A stretch of DNA of 64,000 nucleotides from Nemophila menziesii. Taxonomy: Eukaryota; Streptophyta; Magnoliopsida; Boraginales; Hydrophyllaceae. The position numbers and the translations under genes are program-made. Shown here one piece after another: positions 25,240-36,647 of the stretch. The notes below the pieces were generated by a model. It worked only from the letters and a program-made list of their open reading frames with translations, was not told where the DNA came from and ran no database searches. The stretch spans positions 22,593,620-22,657,619 of the forward strand of contig JARWIR010000021.1 of NCBI GenBank assembly GCA_029959085.1, in the 5' to 3' direction. Position 1 is the first letter of the stretch; every line of letters starts with the position of its first letter.

Positions 25240-25592
25240 ACATTGATGAAAAGCTCACGACCGAAATAAAGCAAAAAAGGTATTATATCCTGAAATTCAG
25301 CAGATAGCTCTCCAATTTCTTTCTACTTTCTCTATACATGTTCACAATATAGATACGCTACTTAAAAAGGCAAAGGAGAACAAAACGGATTCATATAATA
25401 TAATGTTAATTCACATAGTATTCAAGTAAGTAAATACGCATGTATATAATAAACATAATACACACACCATGTAATCCATAAAAAAACAATGAATTTAAGT
25501 TACACATAACATCTTAAAACAATCACAAGTAAACATGCGCCACATCATCTTTTCCTTTCCGTCTTTTTATTTCCTATCCCAATCGATCATCC

Positions 25593-26239
25593 TCACCTAC
25601 GCGGGACAGATGGGCCCGCAAAAGAATACCGAGATGATACTGACCCAGGTACTTCTGTCCCAAGCTGACCTCCAACTCCAAGATGGTTAAACCTTTGATT
25701 GTTATAATTCAGTGGTGGTGGGCCACGCGAATCATAAGATGGTCTCCTCATCCCTTGGTCAACCATTAATCTCTGCGGTTGACCAACTTCTCTTTGCTCT
25801 ATTCTTGGCATTGCAAGATAACGATTTACCAACGAAGTTGTACTTTCATCGTAAGTATTACTTACCGTAGATGCTTCTTGAGGCGGTCTTCTTATCCCAT
25901 ATGTTCTGTATTCTGATTCTGATGGATAATTTAATCCCACTTGGTTTCTCTCAACTCTTTTCTCTCGGTTTCCATGTCCAGCTGGCAATACTGGAAGAGG
26001 AGTTGGCCTAATCTGTGGAAGTCCATAGTTTCTGTACTCTTTTTCCGACAAAAAAAGTTGACTTCTAGAAGAAGTTTTACTTTCTTCATGTCTGTTATAT
26101 TGTCCTCCTTTTCCAAATACTTCCTCATTAAAAGATGGTGGTTTCATACTTACATGAACAGAAGAAGAAGAAGATCTCAAATTAACAGGTCGAAACATTT
26201 CTTTTAACCGTTTCAACTGTACAAATTAACCATCAGTTA

Positions 26240-26280
<41 letters not shown>

Positions 26281-26762
26281 ATATGTGTGTGTGTATGTAT
26301 TCAATAAATAAAAACATATCTTTCTCAATTCTCACCTGTTCAAAGCTCAACTCCGTATTGAATTTACGTGTTTTCTCGTCATAGTTCTCCTTAATTGCTT
26401 TCTTAAACATAGCTTCGGGTAAAGGAAAACAATCTTTTTCAACTATAAACCGAACCTATTTCACAAAGATCTATAAATAAAGTGAAATTAAAAAAAAAAA
26501 AAATAAGTAACAAACAGACCTGAACAGGGACGTCGATTTGGTCTGGTGCTGGTGCTGCCTTTCCCACCATGAATTGAATTTTATTTTAATTTCTTTGTTT
26601 AATTTCCGGAGTATTTTGCTCTCTCTTGCGCTTTAATGACACAGGGGGCTGCTCCTCTGAAAAATCACTGGACCTTGATAATATCAGCAACCCATCAGCG
26701 GCCTCACGTTCACTCTTACTATTCTTTCTTAATCCTTTACCTGAAATTATTTTGCTTTCCAT
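25593..26762 (-). pseudogene. Chimeric MESK-DCD gene, HOR1 copy with nonsense codon in exon 1
   Basis: It has three exons on the minus strand: 26520-26762 (81 codons), 26336-26455 (40 codons) and 25593-26216 (207 codons plus TGA). Introns are GT-AG, 64 and 119 nt, both phase 0. Exon 1 is MESK sequence; exons 2-3 encode the C-terminal half of a DCD domain and a tail. In this copy codon 59 (Gln, CAA) is TAA because of a G-to-A change on the plus strand at 26588, so only 58 residues would be made. Exon 3 begins with TTG (Leu) where the other copies have GTG (Val). Everything else is intact, so the loss of function appears recent. Confidence 0.75.
26241..26292. repeat. (TA)n(TG)n tract in DCD intron 2 (HOR1)
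   Basis: A TA run followed by TG-rich repeats lies inside the second intron of the chimeric gene. It is shorter in HOR2 (about 35979-36014) and intermediate in HOR3 (about 45667-45712), and it accounts for most of the difference in intron length. Confidence 0.9.
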
Positions 26763-29700
26763 GCCTGCTGTTATTTAATTACGATTTATTTCATTGATTT
26801 GGTTTCGAATTAAAGCATTTGAGAAATAGAATGAAACTGGGGTTTTCTAATAACTTAGGTATCCTAGGTACATCTGATAGAAAAAGTAAATGGTAAGTTT
26901 CTACTAGTTATTGGAGCTTAGTTATATATCTCTATATTTAAATAAAATTATAAATACATTTGAGGATAAAGACAATAGACAAACCCACAAACAGCTATCT
27001 AGGAACATGATATTATAACTGCTTAGCAGAAACTAGAAAATGTCAACACTGATTTGGGGATTTCTCAAGGTCTGACGTCTTTCAATTTAATTTTTATGGT
27101 CTAACTTCTTTCAATTTCCGTCTATGATATATAAAAACTTTAAAAACTATGAATATGGTTGTAGGCCATCATAGACAATTGAGATTTTATTTAATCTTCA
27201 CAGTGTCATCTATAAAGCCTTCAGATCTACTAACAGAAATCTGAAATATATGGTTGAAGTCCTTCAAATCTTTAGATACTTTATAATTATTTGTTTATAA
27301 TATACAAAAATTCAATCCAAGAAGTAATATATATTTTTCAATTATTTTTACAAAAGCATCGTGTTTCAAAACAAAAACGTATACATTATAACAATACTTA
27401 ATTAATTTACTGAGAAACAAAATGAAAATATAAATAATTTCACACTTATATACGAAAAATATCTTATCATATAGAAATTTTTATGCAAGTTGAGGATAGA
27501 TCTGTTACAAGATAGATATATATATATATATATAATGCATATAACACATAAGCATAGACAATTTAATTATATGTTAAAGAATTATTAAGATACACTAAAA
27601 TTATAGTTGATCAATGTGTAGAAAATTGTAAATCATTGACATAAATTTTAATATCAATTAGAAATTGAAGCGATGAAAGTGAAATTAAGAAGATAATGTT
27701 TACCTTTCAATTTAGATAAAAATCTGAAAATAAAACAAGAAAACAAAACATTATACATATATATTTATACAGAATTTGAAAAAATATTTAATAATACATG
27801 TAAAGAACTGAAATGTTACTTACTTCTTGGAAAACTTTGTTGTTAACCCAGAGAACTTGAAAGATATAGATAAAGTGTTTAGGATATGTATATATATATA
27901 TATATAATAGTAAGTATTGTATTAGTAGTTATTTCAAAATAGTAGCCGTTAGAGATAAATGGTCTAAACGATTGTGTAAAATAACAAAACAAGTAGGATA
28001 TTTAAGTTTTAAAAGACTACTTTAAAAGTTATATAAATGTTTTTTTTTAAAATATCCTTCAATTTTTTAAATGGTTTTTTTCAATTTGAAAATCACATTT
28101 ACCTCCAACAAACCAATTTGTATCTTACCCGAAAAATGTATAAATATGTTGTTTAGGCGTTGTGTATAGAGAGATGGTAGAGAACTTATATCCATATTCA
28201 ATCGGAAAAATTAATATAATATATAATTATTGATAAATATATGTTTATATTTAGCAAATTCAGTTCATCGTCTTTGACAAAATCTTAATAATTTATGCAA
28301 ATTGGTATCCAATAAAAGAGCCATGTTGGGTCTCACCCAAAAATGATCACCCATATATAGCCCATTTGGATTTAAAATGGTCTAATCATCAACTACGAAT
28401 TTGCTATCGTGATAGGTTTCAAACATATCAGTATGGATTTGCTAAAGAAACAACTTCGCTGGAGTAAAAATGTAAAAAATGTTAAGGGGAATAGGTTCCA
28501 AACCTATATATTAATATTATTCGTAATTGATACACTACCTAGAAGACACAGATACGAAGAACTTGTTAAAAGTAAAAAATGTTATGAATAGATTAAATGA
28601 ATCATTGTTAGGGTTGACCCTAATACCTATTTCTATGATGAGAAAAAAAGTGTTGTGCGCATGAGTTAGATTAAACTACACTTTCGATTTTTATTTGTCT
28701 ATCCTAATCGAGTTCAAGTATGATATTGTTAATGTATCTTGATAATAAACCAGATAAGTTAGTAGGGATTTTGACCGTCTCTTGCGAGAATTTCCAAAGT
28801 CCTAGTTTTCTAGAACTATTCAAAGATTCGAGTGTGTTGAAGATCAAAATGTACGCATCTCCAAGAACTTCGACTTAGACAAGAGGGATATTGTGTAATT
28901 TGTATTGTCTTTGTTTAAAAAAAAATATTTAAAACTCAAGGTATTGCGTACCCAAGTTAGCAAGTAAACCTATTAGTTCTTACTATGGAAATAGCGAGTC
29001 CTATAGCTACATATCATGATTTTGTGTCACTATCAAAATTCTCTCTTGAGTATGTAGTTCTATTCATGTAGGAGACGTTAAATTTTTTTATTTCAATAGA
29101 AATAGATTTATTTTCTAAATGCATGCTTTAAATTTTTTATTATTGTTGAATTCATGTAATCTTTTAAAAAAATGATCGACAGTAATAATTGAGAATGCAT
29201 TTTCATTTGTATCCATTAGTTTTTAAGAATAATTATATCTCGTTATATGGTATAAAGGGAGGGTTTGAATTAGTATATGTTTAATTTTTTTTAGGTCTTG
29301 TAAGTAGATTAGTATAATTATTTGTGTTAATGAACAATAAATATATGATAATATTATGGATGAAATAACATAAAATTGTCTGAGGATGAGACCGTATGTA
29401 CCAGAATTGGTTAGTGCAATTTGTTGATTTAATTTTGAGAATTACTAATACAAAGAGTATGTACATGTTGTATCTTGGGACAGCAATGTTGAATTAACTT
29501 GAGCACCTTAATAGGCCATAATATCTTTCAAGTAAGTGGTTCAAGCTCGGTTTGCATGTTTTGTCAAGTTATTTGTTTATATTATGCAATTTTATTTGTT
29601 TTTATATTGTATAATAAGTTTAATGTATTCCCTTTTGTTAGACTAATCCAACAAACTCAACACAGTTTATTTACTTGTGATTGAATGGATATCAATAAAA

Positions 29701-30478
29701 AAGGATGAAAGGATACTAGAAAAACGATAATGAAATCGATAAGAAGATGTGATGGTGTCTCTTATAATGTCATTAAGACTCAGAAATTTGCTTTTTTCAC
29801 CATTTTTAATAAGTACTTATTTAATCATTACTAGGTCTATGAACTTCTATTTGTTAGCGCAAGAAATATGAAATATTTTATTTTATTTGTTTATTTAAAA
29901 ATATTGGAATATTTTACTTGAGTACATAGTATGTGCGGATACTTTAACAAATTTCTTTTGCATTTTATAGGATCTCTCAGTGGACATGAAAACTTTACAA
30001 TCTCTCAGATTTCAACATGTTTTAAAAAAAATAAAAAATTTATTAAGGTCTAAACAACTAAATAGTCTATCAAGATATATTGTCTTTATGCATATTTTTA
30101 TTGAAATCTCAATAAACCATAGTTGTTAAGAATAATCTGGATCGTAATATAAAAATACAATAAAAACTTATTGAACGAGTGTCTTATTAAATCACATCGA
30201 AATCTCATCAAGTGGAAACAAACAAACAGGAATGCTTGCACTAAAGACCATTCGCTAATGATCGGTACTGTACAACTATTATAGGAATAAATATTTAATT
30301 GAAAATTGTAAACCGATCTAGCTATTAAACAAGTATGTAACAAATAAAACACTCCCAATATAATTTTAGTAAGGGCTTATGAGAATTTTTAGAATAAAAT
30401 AATTTATAAACTAATTTAACTTATTATGTATGAGTTGAAAATAAAAAATTGTTTGTGTATTAGCAATAACTAATGCAA

Positions 30479-31019
30479 TTAAATCCATTTAGCTTTAATC
30501 ATCAAACGTCTCCAGTCTTCGATTGACCAATAACTTTGGTTTTGAGGTTTTTGAACCACTTGATCTTCTTGTGGAGTCTTCTTTTCTCAGGGACGTCGAT
30601 TTGGTCTGGTGCTGGTGCTGCCTTTCCCACCATGAATTGAATTTTATTTTGATTTCTTTGTTTAATTTCCGGAGTATTTTGCTCTCTCTTGCGCTTTAAT
30701 GACACATGGGGCTGCTCATCAAACGTCTAGCTTTAATCATCAAACGTCTCCAGTCTTCGATTGACCAATAACCTTGTTTTTTAGGATATTCAACCTTCTT
30801 GTGGAGTCTTTCTTTTCTCAGGGATGTCGATTTGGTCTGGTCTTGACTTTCCCACCACGAATTGAATTTTAGTTTGATTTCTTTGTTTAATTTCCTCTTG
30901 CGCTTGACACAAGAGGTTGCTCCTCTGAAAAATCCCTGGACCTTGATAATATCAGCAGCCTCACGTTCACTCTTACTATTCTTTCCTAATCTTTTACCTG
31001 AAACTATTTTGCTTTCCAT
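30479..31019 (-). pseudogene. Duplicated, decayed MESK ORF (HOR2)
   Basis: It has the same double structure as in HOR1, with identical frame-breaking changes: a 5' copy at 30718-31019 and a 5'-truncated copy at 30479-30717. The predicted frames match those of HOR1 residue for residue. The duplication and decay therefore predate the HOR1/HOR2 duplication. Confidence 0.7.
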
Positions 31020-34000
31020 GCCTCTTGTTATTTAATTAGGATTTATTTCATTAATTTGGTTTCGAATTAAAGCATTTGAGAAATAGAATGAAACTGGGGT
31101 TTTCTAATAACTTAGGTATCCTAGGTACATCTGATAGAAAAAATAAATGGTAAGTTTTCACTAGTTATTGGAGCTTAGTCATATATCTCTATATTTAAAT
31201 AAAATTATAAATACATTTGAGCATAAAGACAATAGACCAACCCACAAACACCTATCTAGGAACATGATATTATATATGCTTAGCGGAAACTAGAAAAATG
31301 TTAACATGGGAATTTCTCAAGGTCTGACGTCTTTCAATTTAATTTTTAAGGTCTAACTTCTTTCAATTTCCGTCTATGATATATAAAAACTTTAAAAATT
31401 ACGAATATGGTTGTATGCCATCATAGACAATTGAGATTTTATGTAATCTTCACAGTGTCGTCTATTAAGCCTTCAGATCTACTAACGGAAATCTGAAATA
31501 TATGGTTGAAGTCCTTCAAATCTTTAGATACTTTATAATTATTTGTTTATAATATACAAAAATTCAATCCAAGAAGTAATAATATATTTTTCAATTATTT
31601 TTACAAAAGCATCGTGTTTCAAAACAAAAACGTATGCATTATAACAAAACTTAATTAATTTAATAAGATACAAAATGAAACTATAGAAATAATTGCACAC
31701 TTATACACGAATATATCTTATTATATAGAAATTTTTATGCAAGTTGAGGATAGATATGTTGGTACAAGATAGATAAATATATAATTCATAAAACACATAA
31801 GCATAGACAAATTAATTGTATGTTAAAGATTCATTAAGATACACTAAAATTATAGTTGATCAATGTGAAAAAAAATGTAAATCATTGACATAAATTTGTA
31901 TATCAATTAAAAATTGAAGCGATGAAAGTGAAATTAAGAAAATAATGTTTACCTTTCAATTTAGAAAAAAATCTTAAAATAAAACAAGAAAACAAAACAT
32001 TATACATATATATTTAACAGAATTAGAAAAACTATTTAATAATACATATAAAGAACTGAAATGTTACTTACTTGTTGGAAAACTTTGTTGTTAACCCAGA
32101 GAAGTTGAAAGAAATAGATAAAGTGTTTAGTATATATAATGTAAGTATTGTATTAGTAGTTATTTCTAAATAGTAGTCGTTAGAAATAAATGGTCTAAAC
32201 GATTGAGTAAAATAACAAAACTAGTAGGATATTTAAGTTTTATAAGACTACTTTAAAACTTATATTAATCAACTTTTTTTAATTGGTTTTTATCCATTTG
32301 AAAAACACATTTAGCTCCAACAAAACAATTTGTATCCTACCCTAAAAATGTATAAATATGTTGTTTAGGAGTTGTGTATAGAGAGATGTGAGACAACTTA
32401 TATCCATATTCAATCAGAAAAATAATGATAATATATAATTATTGATAAATATATGTTTATATTTAGCAAATTCAGTTACTCGCATAAAGTTCGTCCTATT
32501 GTGATATGTTCATCGTCTTTGACAAAATCTTAATAATTTATGCAAATTGGTATCGAATAAAAGAGTCATGTTGGGTCTCACCCAAAAAAAGATCACCCAT
32601 ATATAGCCCATGTGGATTTAAAATGGTCTAATCATCAACTACGAATTTGCTATTGCGATAGGTTTCAAACATATCACTGTGGATTTGCTAAAGAAACAAC
32701 TTCACTGGAGAAAAAATGTAAAAAATGCTAAGGGGTATAGGTTCCAAACCTATATATTAAGATTATTCGTAATTGATACACTACCTAGAAGATAGAGATA
32801 CGAAGAACTAGTTGAAAGTAAAAAAAAGTTATGAGTTGCTTAAACCCTAATACCTATTTCTATGATGAGGAAAAAAGTGTTGTGTGCATGAGTTAGATTA
32901 AACTACACTTTTGATTTTATTTGTCTATCCTGATCAAGTTCAAGTATGATATTGTTAACGTATCTTGATAATAAACCAGATAATAAAGTTGTCTGAACAC
33001 TTGGTTTTTTCAAATCAAATTAATATAACAATTATATCCAAAACCATTTTGTTTATACTGATTCACACCCCTTTTCGTTTCCTTTATTATCCAGAATCAC
33101 ACCAAACCCCTTAAATATCTTCTACTAGTAGTGATTCTAGTGCATTCATCAAGATCGATGAATTCTATTCCTCTCCCCAACTCTTTCGGGTTAGTAATAG
33201 ATACATAATAAGCAAAATTAATCCCTTGGTTGCTTAGGATTTAGTTTTGTTCCTTCAAAAAATCATTGAGTTTTTTTTCTTAATATTTGATGAGTTCATG
33301 TTCAGTATACTTTGGGGTTTCATTTTGCCACGACTTTCACATTATTTCCAAGTAAAGGGCTATTATATTTGGACTTTTTGAGATAATTGTTTGTTAAATG
33401 TGTAGCTTCTAGGTACAAGGATGATATGAGACCCTGAGACAAAGCTAATAAGTCAAAAATACAAATTCAAACCCAAGTTAAGTCATGAAGAAACCAAAAA
33501 TTCTTTCTAGTGGTCAAGTGCAATTTCTGGCAAAACAACTATGTCAGCTTTCAAGATGCACCATGATTGATGTATAGAATTTTGCCTAAGATAGTCCTTT
33601 GAGTTTATAGCATGTGAGAAGAAACATTTCATGAATTAGTGTTGAGACGACAAAGTTACACGGATTTTGCAACGGTGGCCAAAAGTTGTCCAAACTTAAT
33701 CAAAACATTTGTTGACCCACCTAAGTGGGCCCACATGCCCAAAAACATTTTTCTAGCATATTACATTATCTTTGGATGATTAAAGGAGTTACACACATCA
33801 TTTTTATGGTATTTATATTTTTCATATGCTCGTACTGTCTTTTAAATATAATCACTTTGGCCAGGTAGTTAAATTGTGTTAGTAGTTGGATTACATCCGG
33901 GAGGGGGGTTCAATTACAAAACTAAACTATGATTGTTTAATTAGTTTATAACTGAGAGGTCAAATTTAATCGGATAATTGCAATAAGGGTTAAATCTTAT

Positions 34001-34063
34001 GAACTTGATAGTAGGGTAGGGTCCCTAGGGAGAGGTCCATAACGTTAGATGGTTGCACCTAAT

Positions 34064-34066
<3 letters not shown>

Positions 34067-34113
<47 letters not shown>
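34067..34113. repeat. (GA)n microsatellite, about 23 repeats
   Basis: The expanded version of the GA tract in the HOR2 block. Confidence 0.95.
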
Positions 34114-34116
<3 letters not shown>

Positions 34117-34263
34117 GATATTAGAATCCTGATTAATATATTCCCCTTCAATTCGTCTTTGAACAAGAAATGATCAAATAATAAATACTGAACCCAAACA
34201 TCTCGAATTATCCTTTTAATATATTCATAAACTTTTATCTTAATTAATTCCAAGTCCTCGTCA

Positions 34264-34391
34264 TTTAATCTAGTTTTTTTTGGGTACGTGGGTGGTCAGA
34301 ATTAGGTTACCCATATTCACGGAGGAGATTCGAACCATGTACCTCTCACTACACACCTTTTAAGTAGCTCTCATTCAATTTTAATCTAGTT
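34264..34391 (-). mobile_element. SINE-like element (HOR2)
   Basis: The same element with target duplications at 34264-34275 and 34380-34391, at the same place in the block. The insertion therefore preceded amplification of the 9.7-kb unit. It differs by one base near the B box flank (ttcacggagg). Confidence 0.6.
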
Positions 34392-35303
34392 GTTACTTAA
34401 AACATGACTTTTTGCTGCCCCTGTCTAGTATTTGAATTATATAAATTTAAACCCTAAATCATATTTTATATTTCGTTGTCCTTATCTAACGCCTCAAATA
34501 CATTAAAGAAGCAAGAAATTAGCTTTATAGTCCATGTGGAGAACGACATAAAATACTTATCACTTTATTATTTGGAACGACTCGTACAATTGCGAGAAGT
34601 CTTCTCTGAGTTTGGTTTTTACCTCGAGAAACACCACTTGACTAGTGAGAAAAGCTATTCTCCTTGTTCAAGGTTTGAATCTCATCATTAAGCATCTTCT
34701 CTTCTTCAGCAGTGCACAACAAGAAGCTAGGTTTTTACTTGTTTATTCCTTGCAAGTAAGCCAATAGAGATCCAAGAAAGACCCATTCCATCGAATCATG
34801 GAATAACGTGAGGTTATCCATTTTTGCAGAAGATTGAAATTTGAATTTGTTCAAGACGTGAGATTCTTAAGGTCCAAAGACTTTTTATGCCAGCTAAAAG
34901 GTGTATCTTTTGTGTATCTTGAAGATCAAAATTATCTGGTGAAATGCCTCAAGTGTTGTGTGATTGCGATCTCGTAAACATTGATGAAAAGCTCACGACC
35001 GAAATAAAGCAAAAAAGGTATTATATCCTGAAATTCAGCAGATAGCTCTCCAATTTCTTTCTACTTTCTCTATACATGTTCACAATATAGATACGCTACT
35101 TAAAAAGGCAAAGGAGAACAAAACGGATTCATATAATATAATGTTAATTCACATAGTATTCAAGTAAGTAAATACGCATGTATATAATAAACATAATACA
35201 CACACCATGTAATCCATAAAAAAACAATGAATTTAAGTTACACATAACATCTTAAAACAATCACAAGTAAACATGCGCCACATCATCTTTTCCTTTCCGT
35301 CTT

Positions 35304-35309
35304 TTTATT
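35304..35309 (-). terminator. Candidate poly(A) signal AATAAA after the DCD stop (HOR2)
   Basis: AATAAA on the minus strand, 22 nt beyond the TGA of exon 3. It is conserved at the same distance in HOR1 (25566-25571) and HOR3 (44991-44996). Plant poly(A) signals are loose, so this is suggestive only. Confidence 0.35.
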
Positions 35310-35330
35310 CCCTATCCCAATCGATCATCC

Positions 35331-36481
35331 TCACCTACGCGGGACAGATGGGCACGCAAAAGAATACCGAGATGATACTGACCCAGGTACTTCTGTCCCA
35401 AGCTGACCTCCAACTCCAAGATGGTTAAACCTTTGATTGTTATAATTCAGTGGTGGTGGGCCACGCGAATCATAAGATGGTCTCCTCATCCCTTGGTCAA
35501 CCATTAATCTCTGCGGTTGACCAACTTCTCTTTGCTCTATTCTTGGCATTGCAAGATAACGATTTACCAACGAAGTTGTACTTTCATCGTAAGTATTACT
35601 TACCGTAGATGCTTCTTGAGGCGGTCTTCTTATCCCATATGTTCTGTATTCTGATTCTGATGGATAATTTAATCCCACTTGGTTTCTCTCAACTCTTTTC
35701 TCTCGGTTTCCATGTCCAGCTGGGAATACTGGAAGAGGAGTTGGCCTAATCTGTGGAAGTCCATAGTTTCTGTACTCTTTTTCCGACAAAAAAAGTTGAC
35801 TTCTAGAAGAAGTTTTACTTTCTTCATGTCTGTTATATTGTCCTCCTTTTCCAAATACTTCCTCATTAAAAGATGGTGGTTTCATACTTACATGAACAGA
35901 AGAAGAAGAAGATCTCAAATTAACAGGTCGAAACATTTCTTTTAACCGTTTCACCTGTACAAATTAACCATCAGTTACTTATATATATATATATATGTGT
36001 ATATGTGTGTGTGTATGTATTCAATAAATAAAAACATATCTTTCTCAATTCTCACCTGTTCAAAGCTCAACTCCGTATTGAATTTACGTGTTTTCTCGTC
36101 ATAGTTCTCCTTAATTGCTTTCTTAAACATAGCTTCGGGTAAAGGAAAACAATCTTTTTCAACTATAAACCGAACCTATTTCACAAAGATCTATAAATAA
36201 AGTGAAATTAAAAAAAAAATAATAAGTAACAAACAGACCTGAACAGGGACGTCGATTTGGTCTGGTGCTGGTGCTGCCTTTCCCACCATGAATTGAATTT
36301 TATTTTGATTTCTTTGTTTAATTTCCGGAGTATTTTGCTCTCTCTTGCGCTTTAATGACACAGGGGGCTGCTCCTCTGAAAAATCATTGGACCTTGATAA
36401 TATCAGCAACCCATCAGCGGCCTCACGTTCACTCTTACTATTCTTTCTTAATCCTTTACCTGAAATTATTTTGCTTTCCAT
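35331..36481 (-). CDS. Chimeric MESK-DCD domain protein, 328 aa (HOR2)
   Basis: Predicted exons are 36239-36481 (residues 1-81), 36056-36175 (82-121) and 35331-35954 (122-328). Introns are 63 and 101 nt with GT-AG ends, all phase 0. Residues 1-79 are MESK sequence with the KRKRE basic cluster. From residue 79 the protein reads PVQV (79-82, the DCD PAQV motif) and PLPE (92-95, the DCD PLxE motif), then AIKENY and [16 protein letters not shown], typical of the C-terminal half of DCD domains. The N-terminal DCD motifs FGLP and LFL are absent. The tail is Ser-, Arg- and Pro-rich, with two similar motifs EYRNYGL (181-187) and EYRTYGI (223-229). DCD proteins are plant proteins linked to stress, development and cell death; whether half a domain works is unknown. 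An upstream in-frame TAA supports the start. Alternative use of the intron-1 acceptor tttatag would give an early stop. Confidence 0.65.
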
Positions 36482-36640
36482 GCCTGCTGTTATTTAATTA
36501 CGATTTATTTCATTGATTTGGTTTCGAATTAAAGCATTTGAGAAATAGAATGAAACTGGGGTTTTCTAATAACTTAGGTATCCTAGGTACATCTGATAGA
36601 AAAAGTAAATGGTAAGTTTCTACTAGTTATTGGAGCTTAG

Positions 36641-36647
36641 TTATATA
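36641..36647 (-). promoter_or_regulatory. Candidate TATA box upstream of MESK-DCD exon 1 (HOR2)
   Basis: TATATAA on the minus strand, about 165 nt upstream of the ATG at 36481. Transcription starting about 30 nt downstream would give a 5' UTR of roughly 130 nt. The same box is present upstream of the MESK ORF in HOR1 (26922-26928), HOR3 (46332-46338) and the ordinary units. Such motifs are common in AT-rich DNA, so this is tentative. Confidence 0.3.

Larger units (their letters stand above)
23268..26524. other. Foreign block carrying DCD gene part (HOR1)
   Basis: This sequence is absent from ordinary units. The left joint follows aaccagataa, where ordinary units continue gttagtaggg. The right joint lies in cagggacgtcgat inside the MESK exon, with a few shared bases at each joint. 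From left to right it holds about 1.1 kb of unremarkable AT-rich sequence with a pyrimidine-rich stretch near 23340-23470, a GA tract, a SINE, short plus-strand open frames (24738-25239), about 350 nt with nothing recognisable, and then DCD exons 3 and 2 and the last codons of exon 1. It reads as a captured piece of a parental DCD gene and its 3' flank. Confidence 0.8.
20191..29906 (+). repeat. Higher-order unit HOR1 (9716 nt)
   Basis: It has three parts. 20191-23267 is the first part of a diverged basic unit with a duplicated MESK region and a 33-nt insertion at 22761-22793. 23268-26524 is a foreign block carrying most of a DCD gene. 26525-29906 is the remainder of a subfamily beta basic unit, entered inside the MESK ORF. 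Relative to two ordinary units, about 1.83 kb (equivalent to 2901-4731) is missing and replaced by the block. It is nearly identical to HOR2. Confidence 0.93.
32984..36243. other. Foreign block carrying DCD gene part (HOR2)
   Basis: It has the same joints and content as the HOR1 block and is almost identical in sequence. The main differences are a longer GA tract and a shorter TA tract in DCD intron 2. The stretch 32984-34060 has no gene or repeat that I can name. Confidence 0.8.

Noticed and set aside
25931..26207. Other-frame open reading frames (65 and 88 codons) over DCD exon 3
   Set aside because: These are shadow frames of the real exon, which has recognisable DCD continuation, correct splice sites and a conserved stop.
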